A stretch of DNA of 64,000 bases from CATQGW01 sp965242565 (lineage in GTDB: Bacteria; Chloroflexota; Dehalococcoidia; Bin125). Below are positions 15,596 through 23,373 of the stretch, in pieces. Under the pieces are notes generated by a model. That model worked only from the letters and a program-made list of their open reading frames with translations. It did no database searches and was not told the DNA's origin. The stretch covers positions 2,232,001 to 2,296,000 of the forward strand of contig OZ251457.1 of NCBI GenBank assembly GCA_965242565.1. Direction: 5' to 3'. Position 1 is the stretch's first letter, and each line of letters opens with the position of its first letter. Position numbers and translations under genes: made by a program.

Positions 15596-15907
15596 CTATT
15601 CGTATTCCGGCCACCACGGGACGAGGCGCATGCGGACGACCGTCTTGCGGTCGTGCTCGCTCAGCGCGTCCTCGGCGGCGAGCGCTGCGAACATGTCGTC
15701 GTAGATGCAGAACTGCCGGTCGCCGTAGACGAGCAGGATGCGGCCGCGGTGCTCTTCGATCAGGTCGTCGAAGATTTGGTCGAAGAACTCCTGGTTCTCG
15801 AGGCTCTGGACGGCGATCCGGCGGATTTCCTCGGGGCTTTCGTAGGGCAGCGGGGCGGGCTTGGCCCAGGGGTCGCCGGTGACGGCTGGTTGTTGTTCGG
15901 TGGTCAT
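15596..15907 (-). CDS. Small partner protein of cassette D
   Basis: The 103-residue protein starts MTTEQQPAVTG and keeps the core FFDQIFDDLIEEHRGRILLVYGDRQFCIYDD and the end VPWWPEYE. I chose the ATG at 15907, which matches the cassette B and C starts, over one at 15940. It is the first gene of the leftward array. Its intact frame beside a broken protease is informative: the partner may be kept for its own sake or the protease break is recent. Function unknown. Confidence 0.55.
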   Translation of the reverse strand: MTTEQQPAVTGDPWAKPAPLPYESPEEIRRIAVQSLENQEFFDQIFDDLIEEHRGRILLVYGDRQFCIYDDMFAALAAEDALSEHDRKTVVRMRLVPWWPEYE

Positions 15908-15959
15908 GGGTGGCCTCGGGGTTGCGGCTGGCGGACCCATGATACCCAGCGGCCGAGGG

Positions 15960-16330
15960 TCAGAGGGCGGCGTAGAGGGCGTCCAGCATGGGTTTCCAGC
16001 GAGGGTCGACGCCGAGGCCGGCGGACATCTGGTTCATGACGTAGCCGAAGCCGATCTGGCGGTCGGAGTCGGCGAAGGCGAGGGAGCCGCCGGCGCCGGA
16101 GTGTCCGAAGGTGCGGGGGTTGGGGCCCCACTCGTAGCGTCCGCCGGGGGTGCTGAGGATGAAGCCGAGCGCACGGCGGACTTCGAAGCCGAGCACGAGA
16201 TCGTCGGCGGTGATTTGGTGCGCGGCGGCTTGCTCGACGCCGGCGGGGGAGAGCGGCGGCGAGGGCGAGGGCGTTGCCGTGCCCGTTGGCGGCGAGCAGC
16301 TCGGCGGCCGAGCCTCTTAGCAGAAACACC
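15960..16330 (-). pseudogene. Remnant of a beta-lactamase-family serine hydrolase
   Basis: The last 78 residues resemble the C-terminus of class C beta-lactamase-like esterases (LGFEVRRALGFIL, FGHSGAGGS, FGYVMNQM). Just upstream in another frame, AANGHGNALALA matches the conserved segment that normally lies some 20-40 residues before LSPAGVE. The two pieces are joined by a deletion with frameshift near 16250, and the N-terminal half with the S-x-x-K nucleophile is missing. It is a relic. Confidence 0.7.
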
Positions 16331-16435
16331 GTGCCTCTGGTAGTCATAAGAACCACCACAGAAGCATCGGAATTGGAGCGACGGCACAGCCTCTCGCCGC
16401 TCCAGACACCCGTGTGTGCCCGATGCCGGGGTCGA

Positions 16436-16960
16436 CTAGTCGGCCAACCAGTCGGCCAGTTCTTCTCGCTCCGACTTGCTGAGTGAAGGCCTCGGTGGCG
16501 AAGATGTCGGCACCGTCGTCGTTAGCGCGGAGAACCGCGCATGTACGGTTGGGTCGGCTTGCCCACTCCTGACCTCCCATCCGGACGGATGGCGGATCCT
16601 CCGCCCCAAAGCGCGGACCGCGGTTTCGTATGGATCAACGCCCGTGGTGACTTCCACGATTGCAGCCACGACATTCGTTGCGATCCCTACCGGGGTCAGG
16701 GAAGTGAGTGCTCGTGCGGCTTTCGCCACCTTCGCGACCTTTGTTGCCGCGGACGCCCCTCTAACAGCTCTCGTTGGAGCTGGCGGCGGTGGTGCGGGCT
16801 TCTGAGGCTTCGGCTCGGTCACCACGAGACACAGCCTCGGGTCGACCTCGCAAGTCTGAGCCGAGGCTTGGTCAGCCGTCGCCAGCATGGCGCTGGTGAC
16901 GACCGTCGCGATGATCAAGAGGAGCGCGAGCAAGCGCGCGCCCCTTGCGTGAAGGGTCAT
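16436..16960 (-). CDS. Secreted protein of unknown function
   Basis: The 174-residue protein starts with a clear signal peptide (basic start, hydrophobic LLALLLIIATVV, cleavage after ASA-Q). The mature part has a CEVDPRLC loop, a Pro-rich spacer, an Ala/Lys/Val helix region and a segment (VDPYETAVRALGRRIRHPSGW) before a charged C-terminus. I do not recognise it. A reading from 17050 is possible, but promoter-like boxes at 17056-17083 would place transcription start downstream of that codon, so 16960 is preferred. The local DNA is less G-skewed and lower in GC than the rest, which suggests acquired DNA. Confidence 0.5.
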   Translation of the reverse strand: MTLHARGARLLALLLIIATVVTSAMLATADQASAQTCEVDPRLCLVVTEPKPQKPAPPPPAPTRAVRGASAATKVAKVAKAARALTSLTPVGIATNVVAAIVEVTTGVDPYETAVRALGRRIRHPSGWEVRSGQADPTVHARFSALTTTVPTSSPPRPSLSKSEREELADWLAD

Positions 16961-17047
16961 CAAGATGTAGGGTCCCACTGTCGTTCCTTCCGCGTAGTCT
17001 GCTGGCCGTGCAACCGGCCAGCTACGCGAGGGAACGACACTTTTCCA

Positions 17048-17083
17048 CACTTGTTTATGTATACAAGTGTTGCGTTATGACAA
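17048..17083 (-). promoter_or_regulatory. Possible promoter with overlapping inverted repeat
   Basis: On the minus strand, TTGTCA (17078-17083) is followed 16 bases later by TACATA (17056-17061). A perfect 7-bp inverted repeat, CACTTGT and ACAAGTG (17048-17069, 8-base spacer), covers the -10 box, as a repressor site would. It would drive the secreted-protein gene with a leader of about 90 bases. Confidence 0.4.
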
Positions 17084-17357
17084 CATGAACGCATGATCTC
17101 ATTCGCCGGCGAATGAGATTCACCCGTTGGTGATGATGTGAACTGGCGCTTGTGGCCGTATGTGGGTTGCCTAAATCACGTCCTGGCGTGGCGGTCACGC
17201 GCACTTGTTAACGCGTGTCTCAGCGCCCTGTCAAAACTATCTTTGGCACCCGCGTTGGGAAGTACACCAGTGTAGTTGAGCCACGCATGGTTCTGCTATT
17301 AGGCAACCTCTAACCCGTCAGCCACTACACATTCAGAATATCTTTAGCTACTAAAGT
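17084..17357. other. AT-richer non-coding stretch
   Basis: This stretch between the secreted protein and the small membrane protein is visibly lower in GC than its surroundings. Apart from the palindrome at 17096-17119 I see no gene, tRNA or repeat family member in it. Confidence 0.6.
17096..17119. promoter_or_regulatory. 24-bp perfect palindrome
   Basis: ATCTCATTCGCC followed directly by its reverse complement GGCGAATGAGAT. It lies just upstream of the putative -35 box for the secreted-protein gene. It has no T tract, so a dimeric regulator site is likelier than a terminator. Confidence 0.5.
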
Positions 17358-17555
17358 TCAGCGTGCGCGCCACCGTTGAAAAAGCCATACGGCAGTGCCG
17401 ACGAGGAACGGTGTAACTATCGAGCTGACGCTCGGTTCATAGTCGCGGTTCAGCACGATTGACGCGAGGGCAGCTACGAACCAATAGGCAGCATACATGG
17501 CTGCATAAATCCGCAAGGGGCGGTTGTTGTAAAGCCAGCGAACCCAGTTCAGCAC
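17358..17555 (-). CDS. Small two-helix membrane protein
   Basis: The 65-residue protein has two hydrophobic segments (about residues 17-35 and 45-60) with a charged loop between, and a basic C-terminus (QRWRAR). The start is GTG with a strong GGGGAGGT site 8 bases upstream, which overlaps the stop codon of the preceding LLM oxidoreductase gene. This coupling supports a real gene. I do not recognise a family. It could anchor or modulate the oxidoreductase, or be unrelated. Confidence 0.55.
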   Translation of the reverse strand: MLNWVRWLYNNRPLRIYAAMYAAYWFVAALASIVLNRDYEPSVSSIVTPFLVGTAVWLFQRWRAR

Positions 17556-17561
17556 TTGTCT

Positions 17562-18728
17562 TTACCTCCCCACAGGTGTCGGTGCTGCACTCGAGAGGGC
17601 TTCGGGGAGCGGGGCGTCCATTTCGTGGAGTGCGGGGAGGACGTCGGAGGCGAAGAGGCGCATGCTGCGCTCGGCGGTTTCGGCGGGCATGCCGCCGCTG
17701 ATGCGGAAGTTCATGATCAGTTCTTCGGCGCCGGTCATCTGCTGGATGTGCTGGAGTTTTTCGAGCACTTGGTCGGGGGTGCCCCAGGCCTGGGGCATGG
17801 CGGCGTAGCGGGCGCGCTGCTCGGGGGTGGTGCGCTCGTTGGTTTTGCCGAATTCGGCGTAGTACTTGTAGCCCTTGGTGGAGGCGAAGCGAGCCGATTC
17901 GGAGAAGTGGTAGTGGCGCTCGACGCTGTCCTGGAATTTGCCGGTGTGTTCGAGCATCACGTCCCAGGCTTCTTCTTCGGTGTCGAAGCAGGCGACGTTG
18001 GCGACGACGGTGGGCTGGCGGGGCGTCCAGCCGCGGGAGGCGCGGATTTCGTTGAAGCGCTTGACGTCTGCCTGGTACTCCTCCCACTTTTTGGAGTTGG
18101 TGAAGAGCATGCCGAGGCCGGCGTTGGCGGCGATTTCGAGGGTTTCGGGGGAGATCCAGGCCACGCGCATGGAGTCGAGCAGGGCCTGTGGGTTGCGGGG
18201 GCGGGGGCGGATGGTGGTTTCGGGGATGGTGTAGAAGTCGCCCTCGTGGGAGAAGAACTCTTGGGTGAGCGCCTTGCGGACGACGTCGAGCGATTCCATG
18301 AAGCGGTCGCGGGATTCGCCCATGGGCGAGCGGAAGGCTTCGAATTCGCGCTTGGCGGCGCCGCGCCCGAGGCCGAGGGTGAGTTTGCGGCCCTGGAGCA
18401 TGTTGTCGAGCACGGTGATCTGCTCGGAGATCATGACGGGGTCGTACCAGGGCAGGACGATGACCATGGTGCCGAAGTCGATGCGCTCGGTTTGGCCGGC
18501 GAAGTAGGTGAGGTTCTGGAGCGCGCCAGCGGTCATGATGTAGGGGGAGAAGTGGTGGTCGATGCACCAGTAGGAGTCGAAGCCGAGCGGCTCAACGAGG
18601 CCGCCAAGGTGGAGTTCCTCCTCGTAGAGGCGGGCGTCGGAGACGGCGGGCTGTTGGGTGGTTTGCTGGGCTTCGAAGCGGTCCCAGTCGCTGTAGTTCT
18701 GGAAGTTGAAGTGGACGCCGACCTTCAT
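17562..18728 (-). CDS. LLM-class flavin-dependent oxidoreductase
   Basis: The 388-residue protein belongs to the bacterial luciferase-like TIM-barrel family: MKVGVHFNFQNY start, FDSYWCIDHHFSPYIMT, GTMVIVLPWYDPV, LGLGRGAAKREFEAF and WGTPDQVLEKLQ. Members use FMN or F420 to oxidise or oxygenate organic substrates; the cofactor cannot be decided by eye. The ATG at 18728 fits the family N-terminus; the open frame upstream is a translated repeat array. It is followed by a coupled 65-residue membrane protein. Soluble, cytoplasmic. Confidence 0.85.
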   Translation of the reverse strand: MKVGVHFNFQNYSDWDRFEAQQTTQQPAVSDARLYEEELHLGGLVEPLGFDSYWCIDHHFSPYIMTAGALQNLTYFAGQTERIDFGTMVIVLPWYDPVMISEQITVLDNMLQGRKLTLGLGRGAAKREFEAFRSPMGESRDRFMESLDVVRKALTQEFFSHEGDFYTIPETTIRPRPRNPQALLDSMRVAWISPETLEIAANAGLGMLFTNSKKWEEYQADVKRFNEIRASRGWTPRQPTVVANVACFDTEEEAWDVMLEHTGKFQDSVERHYHFSESARFASTKGYKYYAEFGKTNERTTPEQRARYAAMPQAWGTPDQVLEKLQHIQQMTGAEELIMNFRISGGMPAETAERSMRLFASDVLPALHEMDAPLPEALSSAAPTPVGR

Positions 18729-18787
18729 GGGTGCCTCGTTTCGCGTGGGGGTTTGGGGCATGGTAGCGGGTTTGGGGCGGGGATGTC

Positions 18788-19380
18788 CTGCGGATGGGGG
18801 TTGGCGGCAGGCTCGGGGTCTTTGCGCTGCGGGCGGGGTTGGGTTTGGGCCCCAGATCAAGTCTGGGGCGACGGGAGGGGGTGTCTGGGGGTGACGGAGA
18901 GGGCGTCTGGGGGCGACGGGAGGGAGTGGCGGGGGTGGGCGGGAGGGGTGGCGGGGGCGACGGAGGGAGTGGTCGTTGTGGGCGCGGTGCGTGTGGGGAG
19001 TCGGGGTGTCCTGCGGACGGGGGTTGGCGGCAGGCTCGGGGTCTTTGCGCTGCGGGCGGAGTTGGGTTTGGGCCCCAGATCAAGTCTGGGGCGACGGGAG
19101 GGGGTGTCTGGGGGTGACGGAGAGGGCGTCTGGGGGCGACGGGAGGGAGTGGCGGGGGTGGGCGGGAGGGGTGGCGGGGGCGACGGAGGGAGTGGTCGTT
19201 GTGGGCGCGGTGCGTGTGGGGTGTCGGGGTGTCCTGCGGGCGGGGGTTGGCGGCAGGCTCGGGGTCCTTGCGCTGCGGGCGGGGTTGGGTTTGGGCCCCA
19301 GATCAAGTCTGGAGCGACGGTGGGGGTGTCGGGGGCGACGGGAGGGGGTGACGGGGGTGGGCGGGAGGGGTGGCGGGGGT
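18788..19380. repeat. Tandem repeat, 223-bp period, about 2.7 copies
   Basis: Units start at 18788, 19011 and 19234 (CTGCGG followed by GGGGGTTGGCGGCAGG), so the period is 223 bp in both steps. The first two are almost identical, the third diverges after its core. Each holds the hairpin core GCCCCAGATCAAGTCTGGGGC followed by GACGG, and then long G-rich GACGG-containing repeats. No gene is credible in any frame. Confidence 0.85.
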
Positions 19381-19665
19381 TTGGGGGTGGGATGGGGGCG
19401 ATTCCCGCTCGGGGGCGGGAATGACGGGAAAGGGGCGGCGGGAATGACGGGGTGGGGGCGGGAATGGACGGGGAGGGTGGTGAGGGGTAACGGCGGTGCT
19501 GGTCACGTCGAGATACCCGCGGCAAGCGCGGGTATGACGGAGCTGGGCCGCGGGACGACGGAGTGGCGGCGCGGGGCGACGAAGCTGAGCGGCGGGGCAA
19601 CGGAGTGGCGACGCGGGGCGACGGCGCGGGTATGGCGGGCAGGGCGACGGCGGCGGGGGCAGGCC
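19381..19665. other. Non-coding stretch with two hairpin repeats
   Basis: This region continues the array with an ATTCCCGC/GCGGGAAT hairpin at 19400-19425 and a different one at 19511-19540 (ATACCCGCG and CGCGGGTAT arms, GCAAG loop), both followed by GACGG. Short GGGGCGACGG motifs recur up to the trxA stop. I see no gene. Confidence 0.7.
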
Positions 19666-19992
19666 CTAGACGAGGGCTTCGTCGAGGCGCTTGGCGAGGT
19701 CGCCCTTGGGGCGGAAGCCGACGATTTGGCCGGAGACTTCGCCGTCCTTGAAGACGAGCAGGGTGGGGATGCTGCGGATGCCGTAGGTGGTGGCGATGTT
19801 GGGGTTTTCGTCGGTGTTGAGCTTGTAGAAGGCGACCTTGCCGTCGTACTCCTCGGCGAGTTCGTCGACGACGGGGGCGACCATGCGGCAGGGGCCGCAC
19901 CAGGGGGCCCAGAAGTCGACGAGCACGGGGAGGTCGTTGTCGAGGACGTCGGTCTGGAAGCTGGCGTCGGTGACTTCTACGGGCTTGGACAT
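19666..19992 (-). CDS. trxA: Thioredoxin
   Basis: The 108-residue protein is a standard thioredoxin with WCGPC at residues 31-35, the cis-proline segment SIPTLLVFKDGE and the final helix. It is the general cytoplasmic disulphide reductant. The ATG at 19992 gives the usual length; the frame upstream is open but has no homology. It stands alone, followed by a non-coding repeat array. No unusual residues. Confidence 0.93.
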   Translation of the reverse strand: MSKPVEVTDASFQTDVLDNDLPVLVDFWAPWCGPCRMVAPVVDELAEEYDGKVAFYKLNTDENPNIATTYGIRSIPTLLVFKDGEVSGQIVGFRPKGDLAKRLDEALV

Positions 19993-20078
19993 GGTGCGCT
20001 CCTCAGCAGTGGGTGGGCGTGGGTTGCGATGTAGACAGCGTAGCGAATTCTGGTTCGCTTGTGCTGTATCGGGGGCAA

Positions 20079-21188
20079 CTATAGCCGATGGGCACGCCGG
20101 GCGGGGCTGTCGGTCGGCTGGTCGGCGGGGTGGTCGACGCTTTGAGCGGCAGCTTGAGCGGCTGGGCGTTCTTCGGCTGCGCCGGCGAAGGCGTCGCGGA
20201 TGGCGTCGACGACGTTGGATTCGACGACGCCGACGGCGGAGCGGATGCCGCTGGCGACGGCTTCGGGGTCGGCGCGTCCGTGCCCGACGAGGACTGCGCC
20301 GTTGATGCCGAAGAGCGGGGCGCTGCCGACGCGGGAGTAGTCCCACTGGTCGCGGAGAGATTCGAATGCGCCGCGCATGAGCCAGGCGCCGGCCATGTAG
20401 ATGAGGCGCTGCTTGACGCTTTGGCGGAGTTCGTTCATGACGCGCTCGACGACGCCTTCGGAGACTTTGACGGCGATGTTGCCGGTGAAGCCGTCGGTGA
20501 CGACGACATCGGCTGCGCCGCGGATCAGCGCGTTGCCTTCGATGTTGCCGACGAAGTTGGGTTCGCGGCGGGCGAGGAGCGCGTAGGCCTCCTGGACGGC
20601 GGCGGTGCCCTTGGCGCTTTCCTCGCCGACGTTGAGCAGGCCGACGCTGGGGTTGCGGTGGTGGAGGACGCGCTCGAAGTAGGCCTTGCCCATGGCGGCG
20701 AATTGGCAGAGGTAGTCGGGCCGGACTTCGGCGTTTGCGCCGACATCGAGGATCAGCGAGGTGGTGCCGCGGGCGTTGTGGAAGAGCGCGCCGAGAGCGG
20801 GGCGGGCGACGCCAGGGATGCGTCCGAGGCGGAGGAGTGAGGCGGCCATGACTGCGCCGGTGTTGCCGAAGGAGAGGAAGGCGTCGGCGTGGCCGTCGGC
20901 GACGAGTTGGAGGCCGACCATGATGGAGGAGTCGCGCATTTGGCGGACCTGGGTGGGTTGCGCGTCCATGGCGACGGCTTCGGAGGCTTCGGCGAGTCGG
21001 AGGTGGGCCTGGGGCGCGGGCAGGATGCTGCGGATTTCGCTGCCGCGTCCGACGAGGATGATGTCGCAGACGCGGTCACCTGCGTAGAGCTGGGCGGCGA
21101 GTTGCGCACCGCGGACGATCGCGGCGGGGGCGTTATCGCCGCCCATGGCGTCGATCGCGACGGTGATCGGGCGCTGGGGTTGGGTCAT
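20079..21188 (-). CDS. plsX: Phosphate acyltransferase PlsX
   Basis: The 369-residue protein matches PlsX: VAIDAMGGDNAP near the start, SFGNTGAVMAA, LDVGANAEVRP, GLLNVGEE, NIEGNAL and VVVTDGFTGNIAVK. The enzyme makes acyl-phosphate from acyl-ACP, the first step of phospholipid synthesis through PlsY. The ATG overlaps the stop codon of the upstream lipoprotein gene (ATGA). The C-terminus carries a 30-residue Ala/Asp/Gln/Pro tail (HPADQPTDSP) that ordinary PlsX lacks and that resembles tails on ribosomal proteins in this window. The fabD/fabH/acpP neighbours often seen are absent. Confidence 0.92.
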   Translation of the reverse strand: MTQPQRPITVAIDAMGGDNAPAAIVRGAQLAAQLYAGDRVCDIILVGRGSEIRSILPAPQAHLRLAEASEAVAMDAQPTQVRQMRDSSIMVGLQLVADGHADAFLSFGNTGAVMAASLLRLGRIPGVARPALGALFHNARGTTSLILDVGANAEVRPDYLCQFAAMGKAYFERVLHHRNPSVGLLNVGEESAKGTAAVQEAYALLARREPNFVGNIEGNALIRGAADVVVTDGFTGNIAVKVSEGVVERVMNELRQSVKQRLIYMAGAWLMRGAFESLRDQWDYSRVGSAPLFGINGAVLVGHGRADPEAVASGIRSAVGVVESNVVDAIRDAFAGAAEERPAAQAAAQSVDHPADQPTDSPARRAHRL

Positions 21189-22474
21189 GAGGCTGCCTCT
21201 GTTTCGCAGCGGAAGCTGTCGAGGAGGATTTGGGCGGCGGCTTCGGGGTCTTCGCCGTCGAGGACATGGAGGGAGAATTCGCGTCCGGATTGGGGGCAGT
21301 ACCAGGCGAAGGCGGCGATTTGGAGGAGGCCTTCGCCGAAGGGGATTTCGCCGAAGGCGAGGCGGGCGTCGTTGCCGTCGACAGGTCGGGCGTCGCGATA
21401 GTCGGACTGGAGTTCGACGCCGAGGGCGTCGGCGAGGGAGCGCTCGATGGCGACGTCGAGGTCGACGAAGGCGGCGCCGATGGTTTCCCAGACGAGCACG
21501 GCTTCGAGGGCGATTTCGTTCTGGAGGACGACGATGCCGGCGTCGAAGGTGGCGGGGTTGGCGGTGGGGACGCCGTATTCGAGGGTGATGTAATCGGTTC
21601 CGTAGTCGAAGAGGAAGTCGAAGCGCTCGTAGCGTCCGGGTGCGGCCTGGGCCTGTGGGGGCGCGATGAAGGAGTCGAGCGCGCGGGTGAGGGCGGGGAG
21701 GGAGGCTTCGTAGTCGTCGGAGACTGCGCCGCCGCGGATCTGGTAGAGGAGGCCGCCGATTTCGACGAAGGTGGCGGACCACTGGACGAGGAAGCCGCCA
21801 GTGGCGCGGCGGTCTTCTTCCCAGTCGTAGCGCCAGCCGTCGAGGCCGAGCAGGGGGATGGCGGCGGTCTGGCGTTGGGGCGTCTCGACGAAGTCGGGGA
21901 CGGCGAGGGAGTTGCGCCAGAAGTCGTCGAGTTGGTCTTCGGGGACGGGCTGGTGGACGCGGACTTCGAAGAGGGCGCGCCCGGTATCGGCGAGGAAAGT
22001 GGCGCGGTCGATGCCGTTGGAGGTGGGGTCGCAGAAGGGCGGGCAGATCAGTTCAAAGCTGTAGCCGTAGGAGGGGTTGAGGTAGCGGCGCAGCACATCG
22101 TCGGCGCGCGGCGGGGGCGCGGTCTGCTGTTGTTCTTGGGGCGCGTCGTCAGCGTCGCTCTGGGTGTCGGCGGTGGGCTCGGGCTCGTTTTGGGCGTCGC
22201 CATCCGCCTCGTCCTGTGCGGTGGATTGCTGCTGTTGTTCGGCGGCCTGTTGGTCGGCCGATTGGCCAGTTTGTTGGTCGGTGGATGCCTGCTGATCGGC
22301 GGCGCTCTGCTGCTGCGAGACGGGCGCGGGCGGGCGGAAGTATTGGTCGGCCTCGATGTGTTCGTTGGGGTTGGCGGCGCAGGCGGCGGCGAGCAGGGCC
22401 GCCAGCAGGGCGGCCAGCAAGACGAGCAGGGCGGCCGGCGCGAGCGGGGCGAGGGGGAAGCGGCGTTGGGTCAT
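21185..22474 (-). CDS. Lipoprotein with Gln-rich linker
   Basis: The 429-residue protein has a long hydrophobic signal ending in a lipobox (AAAC, C32). A low-complexity Gln/Ala/Asp/Ser linker follows to about residue 125, then a globular region with two related halves (YGYSFELICPPF and FDFLFDYGTDYITLEY). This resembles surface or envelope lipoproteins that hold a folded domain away from the membrane; I do not recognise the domain. It overlaps the methyltransferase gene upstream and plsX downstream by 4 bp each, so the three are translationally linked. A cysteine pair is possible in the first half (LICPPFC). Confidence 0.65.
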   Translation of the reverse strand: MTQRRFPLAPLAPAALLVLLAALLAALLAAACAANPNEHIEADQYFRPPAPVSQQQSAADQQASTDQQTGQSADQQAAEQQQQSTAQDEADGDAQNEPEPTADTQSDADDAPQEQQQTAPPPRADDVLRRYLNPSYGYSFELICPPFCDPTSNGIDRATFLADTGRALFEVRVHQPVPEDQLDDFWRNSLAVPDFVETPQRQTAAIPLLGLDGWRYDWEEDRRATGGFLVQWSATFVEIGGLLYQIRGGAVSDDYEASLPALTRALDSFIAPPQAQAAPGRYERFDFLFDYGTDYITLEYGVPTANPATFDAGIVVLQNEIALEAVLVWETIGAAFVDLDVAIERSLADALGVELQSDYRDARPVDGNDARLAFGEIPFGEGLLQIAAFAWYCPQSGREFSLHVLDGEDPEAAAQILLDSFRCETEAAS

Positions 22475-23286
22475 CCGAGCGCCGCCGGGCTGCTGAGCAC
22501 GATGGTGCGGTCGCCGTGTCCGAGCGGGGCGAGGTCCCAGGAGCCGAACCAGTCGGTGGGGGCGAGGCCGGCCTGGCGGAGGAGTCCTTCCAGTTCGCCG
22601 GGGGTGAGGGCGGCGCGCATGGGAAAGCGTGCGGCGGCGCGGCGGTCGGCGGTCTCGTAGATGTAGGTGAGCCAGATGATCGGCGCAGCGGCGTCGAGCG
22701 GGTGGGGGGCGCAGCGGGGCTCGGCGAGTTCCTGGGAGGCGAGTTTGGTCACGGTACCGAGGCAGGGGTGTTCGCGGGTCCACTCGAGGCGGAGCGGTTG
22801 GGGGCCGGGCTCGAGGTCCTCGGGGCGGGGGGCGGTGAGGTCGAGAGCGAGTTGTCCGTCGGGGGCGAGCAGGCGCGCGGCGCCGGTCAGGGCGGCGAGT
22901 TGGTCGGCGCGGGTGAGGAGGTGCTGGAAGGTGCCGAGGGCGCAGATGATGAGGTCGAACTGGCCGAGACCGGCAGGGAGGTCCCGGATATCGGCTCGCA
23001 CGATCTGGATGCCGGCGGCGCGCATCGGCTCGCAGCCGAGGGCGAGCATCGCGGGCGAGGCGTCGACGGCGGCGACGGCGTGGCCGTCGGCGGCGAGCGG
23101 GAGGGCGACGCGCCCGGTGCCTGCGCCGAGTTCGAGGATGCGCGCGGGGCGCTGCGCGCCGGCGATCTGACGCCACATTTCCAGATCCTCGCGGAGCGGT
23201 CCGAAATCAAGGTCGTAGAAGGGCGCGACGGTGCGGAGGGAGCGTTCGAGCTGGTCGGAGGTGTAGGCGAGGGGGTCGTCGGGCAC
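22471..23286 (-). CDS. Class I SAM-dependent methyltransferase
   Basis: The 271-residue protein has motif I (LELGAGTG, residues 51-58), the acidic end of beta-2 (VAAVDASPAM), motif II/III region (VRADIRDLP) and FDLIICALGTFQHL. These define a Rossmann-fold methyltransferase with a small-molecule style C-terminal half (TPGELEGLLRQAGL). The substrate is unknown. It is the first gene of the leftward methyltransferase-lipoprotein-plsX set and is divergent from apt. Confidence 0.8.
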   Translation of the reverse strand: MPDDPLAYTSDQLERSLRTVAPFYDLDFGPLREDLEMWRQIAGAQRPARILELGAGTGRVALPLAADGHAVAAVDASPAMLALGCEPMRAAGIQIVRADIRDLPAGLGQFDLIICALGTFQHLLTRADQLAALTGAARLLAPDGQLALDLTAPRPEDLEPGPQPLRLEWTREHPCLGTVTKLASQELAEPRCAPHPLDAAAPIIWLTYIYETADRRAAARFPMRAALTPGELEGLLRQAGLAPTDWFGSWDLAPLGHGDRTIVLSSPAALG

Positions 23287-23337
23287 GTGGGGTCTCCGTT
23301 GAGTTCAGGGTATCAGCGCCCTGCGGCGGCGGGCGCG

Positions 23338-23367
23338 TTGACCGCGCAACCCAGGCATCCGTAGCCT
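23338..23367 (+). promoter_or_regulatory. Possible promoter of the apt-metK operon
   Basis: TTGACC (23338-23343) and TAGCCT (23362-23367) with 18 bases between. The -10 box ends 6 bases before the apt ATG and no ribosome binding site is evident, so the transcript could be leaderless. The -10 match is weak. Confidence 0.3.
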
Positions 23368-23373
23368 GCGGGA

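Noticed and set aside
15960..16196. A short intact serine hydrolase gene
   Set aside because: It is only the C-terminal end of the family and lacks the nucleophile motif. The upstream part continues in another frame.
17084..17357. tRNA or small RNA gene in the AT-richer gap
   Set aside because: No cloverleaf or CCA-ending structure could be seen; only the palindrome stands out.
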